Counted from the stretch's first letter, positions 10,691-22,784 are shown. The stretch: DNA of 64,000 nucleotides from Dactylorhiza incarnata (GCA_033032865.1 JAWHQI010000019.1:8908001-8972000); one strand, 5' to 3'. Made by a program: numbers and translations. Notes: generated by a model not told the origin, from the sequence alone.

Positions 10691-12214
10691 ATGCCGCCAA
10701 AGAAGGAAGGATTCCTCTTCGAAGGAAGTGAGGTAGTAAGGAATGGTTTCATGGAAGGACCAGAAGAAGTTCAAGATGCCATTAAGCTACTGGACATCGT
10801 CGGCCTGGAATTTGTCCTCTCCGAACCAACAGTGATTCTCAAAAGAGAAGTGGTGGAGTTCTACTCAAATGCCAAAGGTAATTCAAAAGGAACGTCCGTG
10901 AATAGCTTAATCAACGGGACAAAGGTCAAAGTAAATCCTAAGAGATTGGCTAGGGCACTTCAGTTGCCGACTTTCGCAAAGGGGGAAGCCGATGAAGAGG
11001 TCACCCAGGAAGACCTTGACATGGCTCTGGCATGGTGCAGGCATTCGAGCAAGACCCATGGGTCCATAGAAAGGAAGAACTTGAATCAACAAGGAAAACT
11101 GGTGGCCGATATAGTAGGTAAAGCTCTCCTCTGCAAGGTTGGGTCGCATGATAGAATATCCAAGCCTATGTTCGAATTAATGGCAAGGATAATCCTTAGT
11201 AAAAGGACCAACTGGGGTCAGCACATCTTTAAGAGGATACAAGAAAGCTTTCAAGCTCCAAATCTTGGAAGAATTCTATCATTATACCTTCTGCAAACCT
11301 ACCCTGAAAGCTTCAACAAAAGCTATGGAGTAAAAATACATCACATGAAAATAATGGACATCAAAATCCTTGCAAGATGGGAGAAATCTCTGACTAAACC
11401 TCCCACGAAGTCAAAAACTGCGGAAGATGCAAAGAGGAAGGGAGGAAGCTCATCTGAAGAGAGTATGTCAGGGAACAACTCACCTCCATCTGCAGGAACA
11501 GATCCAAGAAGTGCTGAAACTGAGGGGGAGAAAAACAGTGAGGTCCCTGCTCAAGTAGAAACAGTGATCCAAAAGATCATAGGGGCTGAGGATGCTGATT
11601 ATTCTGAATCAGCAATGCAAGAGGACAACCAAGAAACTGTCAATGATCAGCAAGGTCCTGAGAAGGAGGGTGAGCCAAGCTACGCACCAATAGGCAAATC
11701 TCTATCTCCAATAATGGAAGGGAATGAAGGAGAGGAACAAGAGAACTCATCTCCAGAGAATAGGCAGGCGGAGCCCTTACTTTTATCTCAAATAAAGATG
11801 CTCCTGGAAGAGCAAAGATTAAAACTGGAAAGCTATGTCACTTCGGCTATCAGTAATCTAAGAAGGGAACTGTCTGCTGAAACAACAACCCTAAGAAATG
11901 ATGTGAAAAGTCTACAGGAACTCACTGCCTGTTCTCACAAAGGTTTATCCAACCTAGGGACTAATCAATCATTAATTATCAAAAGCATAGAAAAGTCCTA
12001 CATTGCGTCCACCAAAAGGATGACTGAACACAAGACTGAGATCACAGAAAGCATAGATCAGCACAATAAAGATCTAGACAGTCACCTTCTTGAAACCAAA
12101 AATCACTTAGAAGGAGGAATTCACATGCTCAAAAACAAGATTTTGGCCTCTGACAAGAATCTCCAAAGGGGGATATCTGAAGAAGTCATAAAGGGGGAGA
12201 AATCAGTGATATAG
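10691..12214 (+). CDS. 3' env-like / putative plant transposon ORF of A (507 aa, in-frame TAG then 54 more codons)
   Basis: A 507-codon ORF at the place where SIRE/Maximus elements carry an env-like gene; its role is unknown. Residues 1-240 look like the domain named putative plant transposon protein: EFYSNAKGNSKGTSVNSLIN, then basic NPKRLARALQLP, and MFELMARIILSKRTNWGQHI. Residues 240-350 are acidic, Ser/Glu-rich and disordered in look. Residues 360-500 are a long heptad-like coiled coil (ISNLRRELSAETTTLRNDVK). I see no signal peptide and no clear membrane segment, so a true envelope role is not supported. The stop at 12212 is TAG (ATA-TAG-GCC), and the same frame stays open for 54 further Lys-rich codons to another TAG at 12377, so the original protein was probably about 560 residues. 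It is intact while gag is broken and pol is gone. Confidence 0.72.
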   Translation: MPPKKEGFLFEGSEVVRNGFMEGPEEVQDAIKLLDIVGLEFVLSEPTVILKREVVEFYSNAKGNSKGTSVNSLINGTKVKVNPKRLARALQLPTFAKGEADEEVTQEDLDMALAWCRHSSKTHGSIERKNLNQQGKLVADIVGKALLCKVGSHDRISKPMFELMARIILSKRTNWGQHIFKRIQESFQAPNLGRILSLYLLQTYPESFNKSYGVKIHHMKIMDIKILARWEKSLTKPPTKSKTAEDAKRKGGSSSEESMSGNNSPPSAGTDPRSAETEGEKNSEVPAQVETVIQKIIGAEDADYSESAMQEDNQETVNDQQGPEKEGEPSYAPIGKSLSPIMEGNEGEEQENSSPENRQAEPLLLSQIKMLLEEQRLKLESYVTSAISNLRRELSAETTTLRNDVKSLQELTACSHKGLSNLGTNQSLIIKSIEKSYIASTKRMTEHKTEITESIDQHNKDLDSHLLETKNHLEGGIHMLKNKILASDKNLQRGISEEVIKGEKSVI

Positions 12215-12586
12215 GCCAGCAGTAATCATGCCATCTGGACCTCAAATGCTATCTGGGAAGCGATGAATCTTCCTCCTATATACTATGATGAGCCTAATGA
12301 AGAGCAAGCTGATAAGAAGCAGAAAGTCAGTAGCAAGAAAGCAAAGGGCGATGCTGATATAAGAGCACCAGAGAAATAGATGGCTAAAACCTTAAGGGGG
12401 CTAAATGTAGAAATGTCAAAACTTTTGAAAACATTTGGGACTATTTATAAAATGGTCAAGATTCTGTGTTTACTCAATTTTGCTAAAATGTCATCCTTAC
12501 ATGTTTATCTACTCAAATGTTAAAGTCTACTTTGTAAATGACATTTATCATTGAGTGGATTATGACTTCTTCAAATAGGGGGAGAT
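12215..12586 (+). other. 3' untranslated region and polypurine tract of A
   Basis: To 12379 it is the readthrough tail of the preceding ORF. After that come about 190 AT-rich bases with no ORF, then the purine tract AAATAGGGGGAGA (12573-12585) directly before the LTR. Confidence 0.75.
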
Positions 12587-14390
12587 TGTTGGGAACAGTG
12601 CCCTGCAATGTTCCTGATTTGAAGAAGTGCTCAGCTCAATGATAAATACAAGTTGTATTTAACATTCCATCTAGTTTATGCTTGCAGAGATCGACAATAT
12701 ATCATATACTTTAATGACTTCACGAAGTACTATATCTTCGAGAAGGATAGGAGATGTCGTCGACAAAGTATGCCTGTCGTCGTGATGATGAGCAAAGCAA
12801 CCGCTGAGAAGCAAAGTGTTCGTCGTCCTCTGAGGCGAGATAAAAGAAACAGCTGATAATAGCGTGTTCGTCGAACACATAGACAAGGAAGATCTTCGAG
12901 CTCAGAAGGAAGATCGACGACCGCTGAGATTTGGCGTGTTCGTCGAGCGCAGAAGGAAGATGGTCGAGCTCAGAAGGAAGATCGACGACCGCTGAGATTT
13001 GGCATGTTCGTTGAGCGCAGAAGCAAGATCGTCGAACTCGGAAGGAAGATCGTCGACCGCTGAGACTCGGCAAGATCGTCGAACAAAGAATACAGATCGT
13101 CGAACGAAGTATGGCATGTTTGTCGATCGCAGATTGCTGTTCGTCGAGAGAGAACAAACATCGTCGTAAAGAATACATGTCGTCGAGAGAATAATATGAT
13201 CACGACGACATGATGCATGAAGGAAGATCGCGATGACATAGTCAGAGATAGCTTGTCGTTGTAATGATGCAAATATCTTCAAGAAAGAATTCAAATCTTG
13301 CGGACGCGCTGTAAGCATTTAATGTCGCCGCCTGATTGTCTAATCAGCGCGTGCTCTTAAGGAAGGGAGCGTCTAACACTTAAGGCGCTTTTTTAGAAGA
13401 CCGTTGGGGACCTCGTAGTCTTATAAAAGAGATAAGAGGTTGCCCTAACACGGAATCAATCAATCGATCGATCAAAATAAAAAGAAGCTTGCTGTGCAAG
13501 AAAAAAGAACGATGAAAAGAATCTCGCCGCTCTTCAATAGAACAATATATTCAACGGAGAAGAAAGAGAACAAGGTTCAAGCGTTCTCAAAAGAATCAGT
13601 CATCCTCATTGACTGAGAAGTCACCGATCAACATCAGGCAAAAAGTAGAGATTGAAGAAGAACTGCGCTGTCAAAGATCTGAATCAGAAGAATCTTCTTC
13701 AACTCAAGAAGCTGATCTCCATCAGGCTAAGTTGCCAATCACCATCAGGCAGAAGAAGCAGTTTTATTTACTGTTATTTCTTGTAAGGCTTGCGGGCCAA
13801 TTTGTCTAGCTTGAGGGCTGGAGAGCTGTGAGGCTTGAGGGCCAGGGCAGTGCACTTGCGGGTGCGATCTGTCGAGCTTGAGGGCTCGGGGGAAGTAGGG
13901 GCTTGCGGGCCTAGGCTGCTGGGACTTGCGGGTCAGTGTGGTAGGGTTTCAGGGCCTGAGTGTCGAGCTTGCGGGCTCGGGGGCAGTAGGGTCTTGCGGG
14001 CCTAGGCTGTTGGGACTTGCGGGTCCGTGTTGTAGGGCTTGAGGGCCTGAGTGTCGAGCTTGCGGGCTCGGGGGCAGTAGGGGCTTGCGGGCCTAGGCTG
14101 TTGGGACTTGCGGGTCCGTGTTGTAAGGCTTGAGGGCCTGAAGTTTTTGGCAGCGTTTGCCGAGCCTAGCACACTGCTGGGTAGGCGCAGAGGGAGAGAG
14201 GACTACTCAAGACACCTGGTCTTGGGGAACCTCTATAGATCGTTGTGTGTTTTTCTGTGGTTTGTTCTTTACTTTACATATCTGCTAATCAAGAATTAAG
14301 AACACCTACAATGAGATAATATAATTTGAAAAACCTATTCACCCCCCCCCCCCCCCTCTAGGTGATAAAGTAGACACCCAATAAACAACA
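12587..14390 (+). repeat. 3' LTR of element A
   Basis: 1804 bp, TGTTGGGAAC to AACAACA. U3 holds a degenerate tandem array (12740-13160) built on GATCGTCGA and CGACCGCTGAGA words with a period near 60 bp. The TATA box is at 13422-13429. A gggcttgagggcc-type imperfect repeat occupies 13800-14150. The C run at 14342-14356 is fifteen bases long against six in the 5' copy. Long ORFs on either strand here are repeat by-products. Confidence 0.92.
13422..13429 (+). promoter_or_regulatory. TATA box in 3' LTR of A
   Basis: TATAAAAG, same place as in the 5' copy, about 260 bases after the CGTCG-rich array. Confidence 0.6.
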
Positions 14391-15195
14391 ATCATGTTCA
14401 TAGATGATCACTCGAGAAAGGTATGGACTTATGTCCTGAAACATAAGTGTTATGTCTTGGCAATGTTCATGGAGTTCAGGGCAAAGGTAGAGAAGATGAC
14501 CGGGAAGCAGATCATATGGGTAAGATCTGATAATGAGGGTGAATACATTGGTGCTTTTGATGCCTACTGTAGGGTACATGACATCGTGCATGAGAAGACA
14601 GTCCCGAGGACACCACATCAGAATGAGTTTGCAGAGAGGATGAATAAGACAATTGTGGAGAAGATCAGGTGCATGATCTCTCAAGCAGTTATTGGCAAGC
14701 AGTTCAGGGCAGAGGCCATACAGACTGTAGTGCATTTGATCAATCTGTCCTCATCTGCACCTTTGGATGGATATATCCCAAAGCGTATTTGTTCCGGGAA
14801 GGACGTGTCATATGGACATGTGCGGGTGTTCAGTTGCAGGGCACATGTTCATATCCCCAAGGAGGAGAGATCAAAGCTTGATGAGAAGTATCTAGAGTGT
14901 ATCTTGCTGGGATTCCGCATGAAGAGTTTGGCTATAGACTCTGGGATCCAATGAAGAAGAAGATCATCAGAAGCAGAGATGTGATCGTCATGGAAGACCA
15001 GATTGTTGGTGAGCAAAGTGTTGATGAGCAACAACATCCACAGGTTGTGGAAAGTTTTAATGCTGATCTTGAGCCAGAGAATACTGGCGCCGATGAAGGG
15101 CGTGCTGAAGAAGAAGCTGTGTATATTTTAGATCAGGAGGAGATTCTGGATGGAGGGGAAGCATTGCCAGTTTATGTTCCACTGATGGTGGAGGT
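14391..15195 (+). pseudogene. Copia integrase of D, catalytic core onward, broken
   Basis: Integrase joins element DNA to the host chromosome. The fragment opens at MFIDDHSRKVWTYVLKHK, with the first acidic residues, then VRSDNEGEY with the second Asp and PRTPHQNEFAERMNKT with the catalytic Glu; in the family this last is usually QNGVAERMN, so Gly is replaced. A frameshift near 14920 moves reading to a second frame, which continues EEFGYRLWDPMKKK and an acidic linker. The zinc-binding N-terminal part is missing because element A inserted upstream. It ends at the E insertion (15195). Confidence 0.88.
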
Positions 15196-17960
15196 TGTAA
15201 CGCCCCTGTTTTTCCCGGCATTTATTTATTCCTCTTGGCGACGTCATAATGGCGTAAGGGCGTTCGTTAGCGCGGTGTTGGCAGCGCGTCGCCGTTAGTG
15301 CATTTTCGCATCCGTTCGGTCGAGTCGGCCAAGTTCTGAATTCTTGTCGAAATTGGAAATCTCGCGTTAGGAAATTTAATTTCTTAATTTTAGACTTGTC
15401 CGTCAAATTTTATTGCTAATCGAGCAATATTTAAGCCTCAGCGTTTTCTCGAAGATTTGTGGTTTTATTGTTCGTCGTAAGCCTTGGAAGCTCTTAGCTC
15501 GTGATCGGCTAGGTGGATTTTGGTTTTGACTTCGTCGTTGAGTTCATAGCGACGATTTTCGCTTTTGGTGCGAATCTCATTTGAATTGGTGTGCGTTTAG
15601 CCATTAGTAATAATATGTCAATATTTATATTACTAATATATTATTATTGTAGCTAGTATTATTATTCTTAACATGATCATAAAGATCTCTTTAGAATATT
15701 TTGCCTTGGTCGTTGTGTCCTATTCATTAAAAAATTTACCAGCACTTAGATAAAATAATATATATTCTTCCTTGGAAATCTAAACCACCATCAAAGAAGG
15801 ATTTTTGGGTGGCCCTGATCATCTCTTCCCAAGTATTATTATTTTTTTCTTGTCCAAAATTTTCCCAAACCAGAGAGTTGAGAGAGGAGGAGAGCTTTTC
15901 TCCGTGATCCTTCCGACCGCCATCTCGAGAGCTCCGGTGCCCTTCTTCTTCGTCGGAGCTTAGCTTTGGAAAGCTCTCGGCGAGCTCTTCGTGTTTGTGT
16001 GCTTCTTTCCGCACCTCCATTTAGAAATCGTGAGGAGTTAAGGCAAGTGGTGGTTTGCTTACCCTTTGATCTCTCTTGATCTTCTTAATTACCTATTTCT
16101 TAATTTGTTTTCTTCATTTCTGTTAATCAGTTAACCCCCCCCCCCCCCCCCCCCCTAAATTTAGCTTTATATATTTATTCTTTGGTGCCTAAAAGTCTAA
16201 GTTGAAGTAACTTCTTTCAAATTTCTTTATTTTGTTTGTTGACCTGTAGCCAAAGTTCTATGTTTTTGCCCTTGTCGAAATTCTATTAAATTCCTTATTT
16301 TATACTTGTGGCTTCATTCCTACCCTTAGTGTGGAGTTTATTCCTCCGATAATGGTATAGATCTTTGTTCTGGAGTTTAAATTTTAGTTCTGATGGTGTT
16401 TCATTCAAGTAGTTTGGCTCTGGTTGAGCTACCGCCCGACGCTAGCGCTAGCGCCCCTTTGTCATCGTCTCGTCTAGATCTCCTTGTCCATATCGTTGAT
16501 ATCGTTTTGATTGTTTCGACAACATTGTCTCCCCTTTCGACGATATTGTCTCCCTTTTCGGCGACATGAAGCCATCAAAGCTACCACTAGCGTTAGCGCT
16601 ACCGCCGACGCTAGTATCTCATCGATATTGCCTTGTCGGTATCGTCTCTTGGACATTGTGGTCTTTGTCTCAACGACATTGTCCCCGTCTCGACGACATT
16701 GTTGTCTCCGTCTCGACGTTATGGTCCTTCCCGTCGACTTTTCTCAAGCCGATATAGCTACTACTGCCCGGCAGTAGCTTCTAGTTACCTATTTTCTCTG
16801 TCTTTTGAAGGCTGGGGTGTTTCACCTAATTTCAAGTCTGGCATGATGCCAGTAGTCTATTTAATTATTATTGTATAAGACTAATGATTATTTATGATGT
16901 GTGGGCTGCGAGCGTTAGTGGAATGAACCACCGTCACAGTGCCTTGTATTTATGGATCATACACCCGGGCTGTGTGTGCTTGGGACTGATGGTTCGTGTT
17001 GGACTATGTGCCTCCGCCTCAGTGCCTCATTTTGCCCGACATCATTGATGCCCTTTTTGAGCTGATCAGTCTCATCTATTTATTAATGTTATTATTATAA
17101 TGACTATTGTCTTTCTTTGCCAAAGCTATGGCTATGAGATAGATTTTTATCGCGTCCGAAGTAAGGTTTCTCTTTGTTGTCTTTCTTGATCAGATATGCA
17201 TATTATGTATATATTTCTTTTGTTTTAGATGTCTCTTGTGCATCCTCTAGCTGAGGCGTTCTTTTCTTTTGAATGTCATAGGCTCGGAGCAGTTGTAGCT
17301 AGATAGCTTGGTCTGGTTACTCCAGGTCGTGGTCATTGCAGTAGGTGAGATAGCTGCTCTGTCGTCTTAGTTGGACTTGTACCTTTTTTTGTTCTATGGG
17401 TTCGTGTCAGATTGTTGACGCCCATAGTTTGTGTTAGACTACTTGCTGGCTTTTCTGCTGATATTTGCTAGTCATTTATATGCTTGCTCTCTGTGAATGT
17501 TTTATGATAGGATGCATGTTAGATATTTTAAGTATAAAAGATGCATTCTAGTTTAGTCTCATATCATCTCTTTCAAGTGAATGTCATTCTATTTTAAGGT
17601 TTATAAAACTCCTTTTTTTACTTACACTAAATCTAGAAACTCGCATATCATTAGCATGCACTATTAGGTCCTCATGCTCATGTGGGATGAAAAGAAGCAA
17701 ATTAAGTATTTTTTCGCTGCAGATATATATTTTATTACTTGTGGAGTAGATGATCCACTGGAATTGAGGGACACGATTTCTTTAACTCTAGAATTAAAGT
17801 AATGTTTTCGAGCATAAAATATATATTTTTCTACCGTAAATAAGAGGAGAGTGGTTTTGCCTGAACGCGGGTAGTTGTCCCCCGCGCGGCATGGCATCAC
17901 GACACGTATTTTCTCTTATTCTGATATTATGCAATTATTTATAAAATGCGGGTTATGACA
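15196..17960 (+). repeat. 5' LTR of element E
   Basis: 2765 bp, aligned to 23856-26657. It contains a run of 21 C (16135-16155), GC-rich words such as CGCTAGCGCTAGCGCC (about 16440-16456, 16590-16615) and CGACGA/TCGTC words (16460-16740). TATAAAAG at 17533 is a possible promoter box. Short ORFs on both strands are not convincing. Confidence 0.9.
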
Positions 17961-17962
17961 GT

Positions 17963-17974
17963 TGGTATCAGAGC
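17963..17974 (+). other. Primer binding site of E (tRNA-iMet)
   Basis: TGGTATCAGAGC two bases after the LTR, continuing with CAGGTT. This is the standard Tekay/Del primer. Confidence 0.9.
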
Positions 17975-18660
17975 CAGGTTCGTTCAGTTGATTGTTGGAT
18001 GTGTTAGTCGAACAACCATTTGTTTTAAAATTCTGTTTCATTGCATACACACACCGATATGTCATCAGTATGTCATGATGGTAGCATGAACACTACACTC
18101 ATAAGCATGATAGGTAGTATACGGGGCATATTATGTAGTATGAGATGCATAAAATATGGTTGTATATGGATCCTCATAGGAAGCAACATTGACTGTTATG
18201 TAGTATGAGATGCATAACAATCACAAATGAATGCCCATTAGATTTTCATTTTTTTGTTACATGCGATATTATGTGGTATTGGATGCATTATATTTCATGT
18301 GTACGCCGCTCATAACATGCATTAAAGATTTTATTAGAATACATAACACAACATATACATCATAGCATTGCATCAACACACGTGCCAAGTTAAAGACCTA
18401 CGTGATGACATATGTACACTCATATTTTAAAAAGAAGATGTAAAGCATTCATGCATTCATACATTACGCACGAGAGTCAAGGGATGATGGTATATCTTCC
18501 TAAGTTAAGCATAACATCATTTCATGAATTCCCAGAGCAAGTAGCACCAAGAGAAAGTATTTATGCATTTTTGTTTTGGTTAGAGTTAAGTAGGTCTAGT
18601 AGTCTAGCGGAGGTATGTCAAGCTAGGTGTTGATATGGTGATCGTTTATATTCGTAGGAT
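17975..18660 (+). other. Leader of element E
   Basis: About 690 AT-rich bases with direct repeats of GTAGTATGAGATGCATAA-like words (18135-18215). No coding sequence seen. Confidence 0.6.
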
Positions 18661-19881
18661 ATGGATCCAAAGCATTACCCGTTGAGGTTGACTCTCCAGT
18701 CAGAGGGTGAGTCTTCAGGTGCGCGCAGTGAGGCAGTGATTGAGGAGCTGCGTCAGAATAATGAGTTGTTGACAAGGCAAATGTCGCGATGCAGACTCAA
18801 ATTTAGACATTATTGACTGCCACTTTAGCGCAGTAGCCTAGGGTGCAAGATCGGACTGTACCTGACACTCCTGCTCCTCTTGTTCCTCCTGCTCAGTTGC
18901 CGCCAGAGATGAATTTTATCTCTCATTTTCAGCGTTTAGGTCCTCCTACCTACGATGGGAAAGCAGATTTTATGGTCTTGGATGATTGGATTATAGCTAT
19001 GGAGGAGATGTTTTATTATTCTGGGATTTCTGTGAACCGAAAGGTGATGGTGGCTGCGTACCAGTTAAAGGGCCTTGCTAAAGCTTGGTGGATCCGAGAG
19101 AAAGAGACCCTCATTGGGGGTGCTCATGGGAAGAGTTCAAGGTGATGCTGCAGAAGAAGTTCCTGCCTTCGATCGAGCAAGACAGGTTGATGAATAATTT
19201 CCTGCATTTGAAGCAGCGACATCTGTTAGTTGGCGATTATGAGATAGAGTTTAGCAAGTTGAGCAGGTTTGCTCTGGAGTTGGTCGCCACTGAGGCAGGT
19301 AGAGTTAAACACTTTCTGGGTTGTCTTATGAGTGATGTCCAGCAGTTAGCCAGTGCTTACGGGGCTGAAAGTTATGCGGAAGCTATTGAAGCTGCCTTGA
19401 AAGTAGAGGCTATTGATAATGCGAAGAATCGTGGGTTGATGATGAGGAAGGACAAGAGAAAATGGACGATAGTGGAAGCTCTCGAGCAGCCGACCCTGCT
19501 TCGAAGAAGGGGAGCAAAGAGGTGTGTAGCTTCTGTGGGCGTTCAGGCCATCCATTTGAAAAATGTATCAAGAGATTGCGTGCTCAGAAGAAGTCTCAGG
19601 TGCAGGCGATTCAGGGTGCACCTAAAGGAGAACTTACTTGCACTTTTTGTCAGAAGAGGGGGCACGATGTTGCCAGCTATTGGGCGAAAGTTAGGGCTTG
19701 TTTTCAATACGGTCAGAAGGGGCATTTGAGGTATATATGCCCACAATCCCAGTCCGTGCTTCAGGCAGTCCCAATGAAGGCTTTACCGTCGCCGCCACAG
19801 CTTCTGGATAAGGGAAAGGTGAAGCTGAATGTGCTGACCAAGGAGGAGGCTCAGTCGTCTACCCAGGTGGTCTCATGTTAG
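18661..19881 (+). pseudogene. Gypsy gag of E, broken
   Basis: The start ATG at 18661 gives MDPKHYPLRLTLQSEGE. Frames break near 18810, 19140 and 19480. The capsid part is clear: FQRLGPPTYDGKADFMVLDD, then AYQLKGLAKAWW. Zinc knuckles follow: CSFCGRSGHPFEKC (19527-19568) is intact; the second, CTFCQKRGHDVASYW, has lost its last Cys; the third, CFQYGQKGHLRYIC, has Cys changed to Tyr at its second position. Both Cys-to-Tyr changes are G-to-A. The role was RNA packaging; it cannot work now. Confidence 0.85.
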
Positions 19882-20462
19882 ATTCTGACCTAGTTGATAA
19901 ATTATAATTTTGGATTCAAAATTCCATTTTATCAGTTAGATGTGATTTTATATGCGAGTTTAAGGTGAAGAATCGATGGGCGCGTGTTCTTTTTGATTTG
20001 GGTGCTACTCACTCCTTTGTGGCCAAGAGTTTTGTAGACTGCCATCGTTCGGCTCTTGATTGGTTGGATGATCCTCATAATGTCAAGTTTCCCTCAAGAA
20101 ATTCGGTGGCGTCGAATCAGGGTATTCAGAAATGCCCTATTCCTTTAGAAGGTGTCCTAGCGTATGTTGATCTAAAGGTGCTAGATTTGGAAGATTTTGA
20201 CGTAATCCTGGGCATGGATTGGCTGTCCAGTTATGATGCTGTTATCCAATGCAAAGTTAAGTGTTTGGACTTTAGGGGGAGCGATGGCCAACCCCTGAGC
20301 GTGTATGGCTTGCCGCGACAGGACTCCCCTATTATCTATGCGGTTCGTTCTCTTCAATTCTTAGATTTTGGCTGTGAGTCTTATCTTGTTTCCTTTTCTG
20401 TTTTGGAAACTTCTCTTGGTGTGCCGCGTGTCGAGCACATTTCTGTGGTACAAGAGTTTTAG
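19882..20462 (+). pseudogene. Gypsy protease of E, active site altered
   Basis: The frame 19965-20462 reads VLFDLGATHSFVAKSFV where the family has Asp-Ser-Gly-Ala; Ser is Leu here (a TCG to TTG change would do it), so the aspartic protease should be inactive. Downstream DFDVILGMDWLSSYDAVIQC is the usual protease C-terminal flap region of plant chromoviruses. It ends at a stop in EF-stop-DVF where reading should run on to reverse transcriptase. Confidence 0.82.
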
Positions 20463-21780
20463 GATGTTTTTCCTTATAGTCTTCCCGGACTTCCTCTCGA
20501 GAGAGAGGTGGAGTTCGTTATAGATCTCGAGCCGGGTACTCGTCCTATTGCAAAGGCACCTCACCGCATGGCGCCGCGTGAGTTAGAGGAGCTGCCCAAT
20601 CAGTTGGAGGAGTTGTTGCAGTGTGGCTTTATCAGGCCTAGTTCTTCGCACTAGGGTGCTCCCGTCTTGTTTGTGAAGAAGAAGGATGGTTTGATGAGAT
20701 TGTGTATAGATTATCGTGAGCTGAACAAGGTGACCATCAAGAACAGGTATCCCTTGCCTCGGATGGATGATTTGTTTGACCAATTGCGAGGTAGTTCGGT
20801 GTTCTTAAAGATTGACCTCCGTTCAGGCTATCATCAGTTGAGGATTCGTGAGTCGGATGTTCCACGGACTACCTTTCGTTCCAGATATGGTCACTTTGAA
20901 TTCTTGGTGATGTCCTTTGGATTAACAAATGCACAATCTACTTTCATGGACATGATGAATAGAGTATTCAAGAATTATCTAGATCAGTTTGTGGTTGTAT
21001 TCATTGATGATGTGCTGGTGTATTCTGGGATTGTTTCAGAGCATGCTCGACACTTGCGTTTGGTTCTTTCGACGTTGAGAGATCATAAGTTGTTCGCAAA
21101 GTTGAGCAAGTGTGAGTTTTGGCTTTCTCAGGTATCTTTCCTGGGTCATGTGATGAACAAGGATGGTATATCTGTAGACCCAGCAAAGATTGTTGCAGAT
21201 TTGGATTGGAAGAGGCCTTCAACACCTTAGGAGATAAGGAGCTTCTTAGGGTTGGCAGGGTAATATAGGAGATTCGTTCAAGGATTCTCAGTTTTGTCTG
21301 CACCGTTGACCAAGCTTACGTAGAAGAGCGCAGCTTTTGTTTGGATTGATGCCTGCGAGGGAGCTTTTCAGGAGCTAAAGAAGATATTGGGTTCTGCTCC
21401 AGTTTTGGCCTTGCCTACTGTAGGAGTAGAGTATTTTGTAATGTTGATGCTTCGCGAGCTGGGCTCGGTTGCGTTTTGATGCAGGATGGCAAGGTGATCG
21501 CGTATGGATCGAGACAATTGAATGTCCATGAGAAGAATTACCCTACGCATGATTTAGAGTTCGCAGTCGTGATTTATGCCTTGAAGATGTAGAGACACTT
21601 GTTGTATAGAGAGTCATGCAAGATTTATTCGGACCACAAGAGTTTGATATATGTCTTCTCTCAGAAGGAGCTTAACATGCGTCAACGCAGATGGATGGAA
21701 TATGTTGCACATTATGAAGTTGATATCCTATATCATCCAGACAAAGCTAATGTAGTGGCAGATGCCTTGAGTAGAAAGTC
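20463..21780 (+). pseudogene. Gypsy reverse transcriptase and RNase H of E, broken
   Basis: This would copy element RNA into DNA. The best stretch is 20667-21230: [18 protein letters not shown], then [13 protein letters not shown] with the first catalytic Asp, and [13 protein letters not shown] with the paired Asp-Asp. Stops fall at SSSH-stop-GAPV, STP-stop-EIRS, LAG-stop-YRRF and LT-stop-KSA. RNase H continues in shifting frames, with SDHKSLIYVF and NVVADALSRKS at the end (21640-21780). The stops sit where the family has Gln, Trp or Tyr. Confidence 0.88.
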
Positions 21781-22599
21781 TGCTTTTGTCTTCGACCTTT
21801 CTGTGCAGTCTTTGGTGGATGAGTTCTATTTGATGAATATATCAGTGAAGCCTAATGTTGGGTCGTCTAGTGTTGAAGTCGAAGAGCCTTCATGGATTTC
21901 CCTTGCAAGGATGCATCAGGATGATCCGGATTTGCAACACCTTCAAGGTATGACCGAGAAGGGTGAGTTGCCAGATTTCTCTATTGTTGAAGAAGGTACC
22001 TTGAGGTACCGAGGTAGGTTCTCCATTCCCGCTGTCGAAGAGATTCGAGCAAAGATTTGTGATGAAGCTCATGTTTCTCGCCTTGCCTACCACCCTAGTT
22101 CTATGAAGATGTATCGCAATCTTAAGCAAATCGTTTGGTGGTCAGGTATGAAGAATGATATCGTGAAGTTCATGTCTAAGTGTTATACTTGTCAGCGCGT
22201 CAAGGCAGATCGTAAGAGTCCTGGATGTAAGTTGACTCCTTTGGATATCCCAGCTTGGAAATGGGAGAGTATTTAGATGGATTTCATTACCGGTCTACCG
22301 AAGTCTCCCCGAGGGCATGATGCAGTGTGGGTGATCGTTGATAGATTGACCAAGTGTGCTCACTTCGTGCCTTATATGATTGGCTATTATATGGAAAAGA
22401 TTGCATTGCTTTATTTGCAAGAAGTTGATAGATTTCATGGTGTGTTGGTAAGCATTGTGTCAGACCGGGATTCTAGATTTATGTCTCGCTTTTGGCAGAG
22501 TTTACAAGGAGCCTTAGACACCAATCTCAGATATTCTACCGCTTATCATTCACAGACTAATGGGAAGACGGAAAGGGTGAATCAAATCGTGGAGGATAT

Positions 22600-22784
22600 T
22601 GAGAGGACCCAGCGCCACCAACTCGACCAAAAGCCCAGACTATTTGGTGAAGGCGCAACTATTCTTTATATCAATGGATCCTCGGGCGGATCCACAGGGC
22701 AGCCAGTTAAGCCCACGGGGAACACGTCCTTCTGCTTCAAATAGCACCGCATCATCGGGGCGATTCTGAACCGCAGTTCCATCA
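22600..22784 (-). repeat. 3' LTR of the TRIM
   Basis: 185 bp, ending TTCCATCA on the plus strand where the other copy has TTCCAACA. Confidence 0.9.

Larger units (their letters stand above)
1..14390 (+). mobile_element. Element A: SIRE-like Copia LTR retrotransposon lacking pol, split by element B
   Basis: Two copies of one LTR bound it: 1-1227, cut by the window edge, and 12587-14390. The tRNA-Met primer site follows the first and a purine tract precedes the second. Inside are a broken gag with one zinc knuckle, at most a scrap of protease, and a long 3' ORF of the env-like kind found in SIRE/Maximus elements. Integrase, reverse transcriptase and RNase H are absent, so it could only have moved with enzymes supplied in trans. 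Bases 2964-10108 are the nested element B. The 3' LTR ends inside the integrase of Copia element D, so A inserted there; its left target-site copy is outside the window. Confidence 0.88.

Noticed and set aside
10691..12214. True envelope glycoprotein
   Set aside because: No signal peptide, membrane segment or cysteine pattern; acidic and coiled-coil composition instead. Env-like is used only for its position.
12720..13318. Minus-strand ORFs of 100-152 codons in the 3' LTR of A
   Set aside because: They are Ser/Arg-rich readings of the CGTCG tandem array; their length comes from repeat periodicity.
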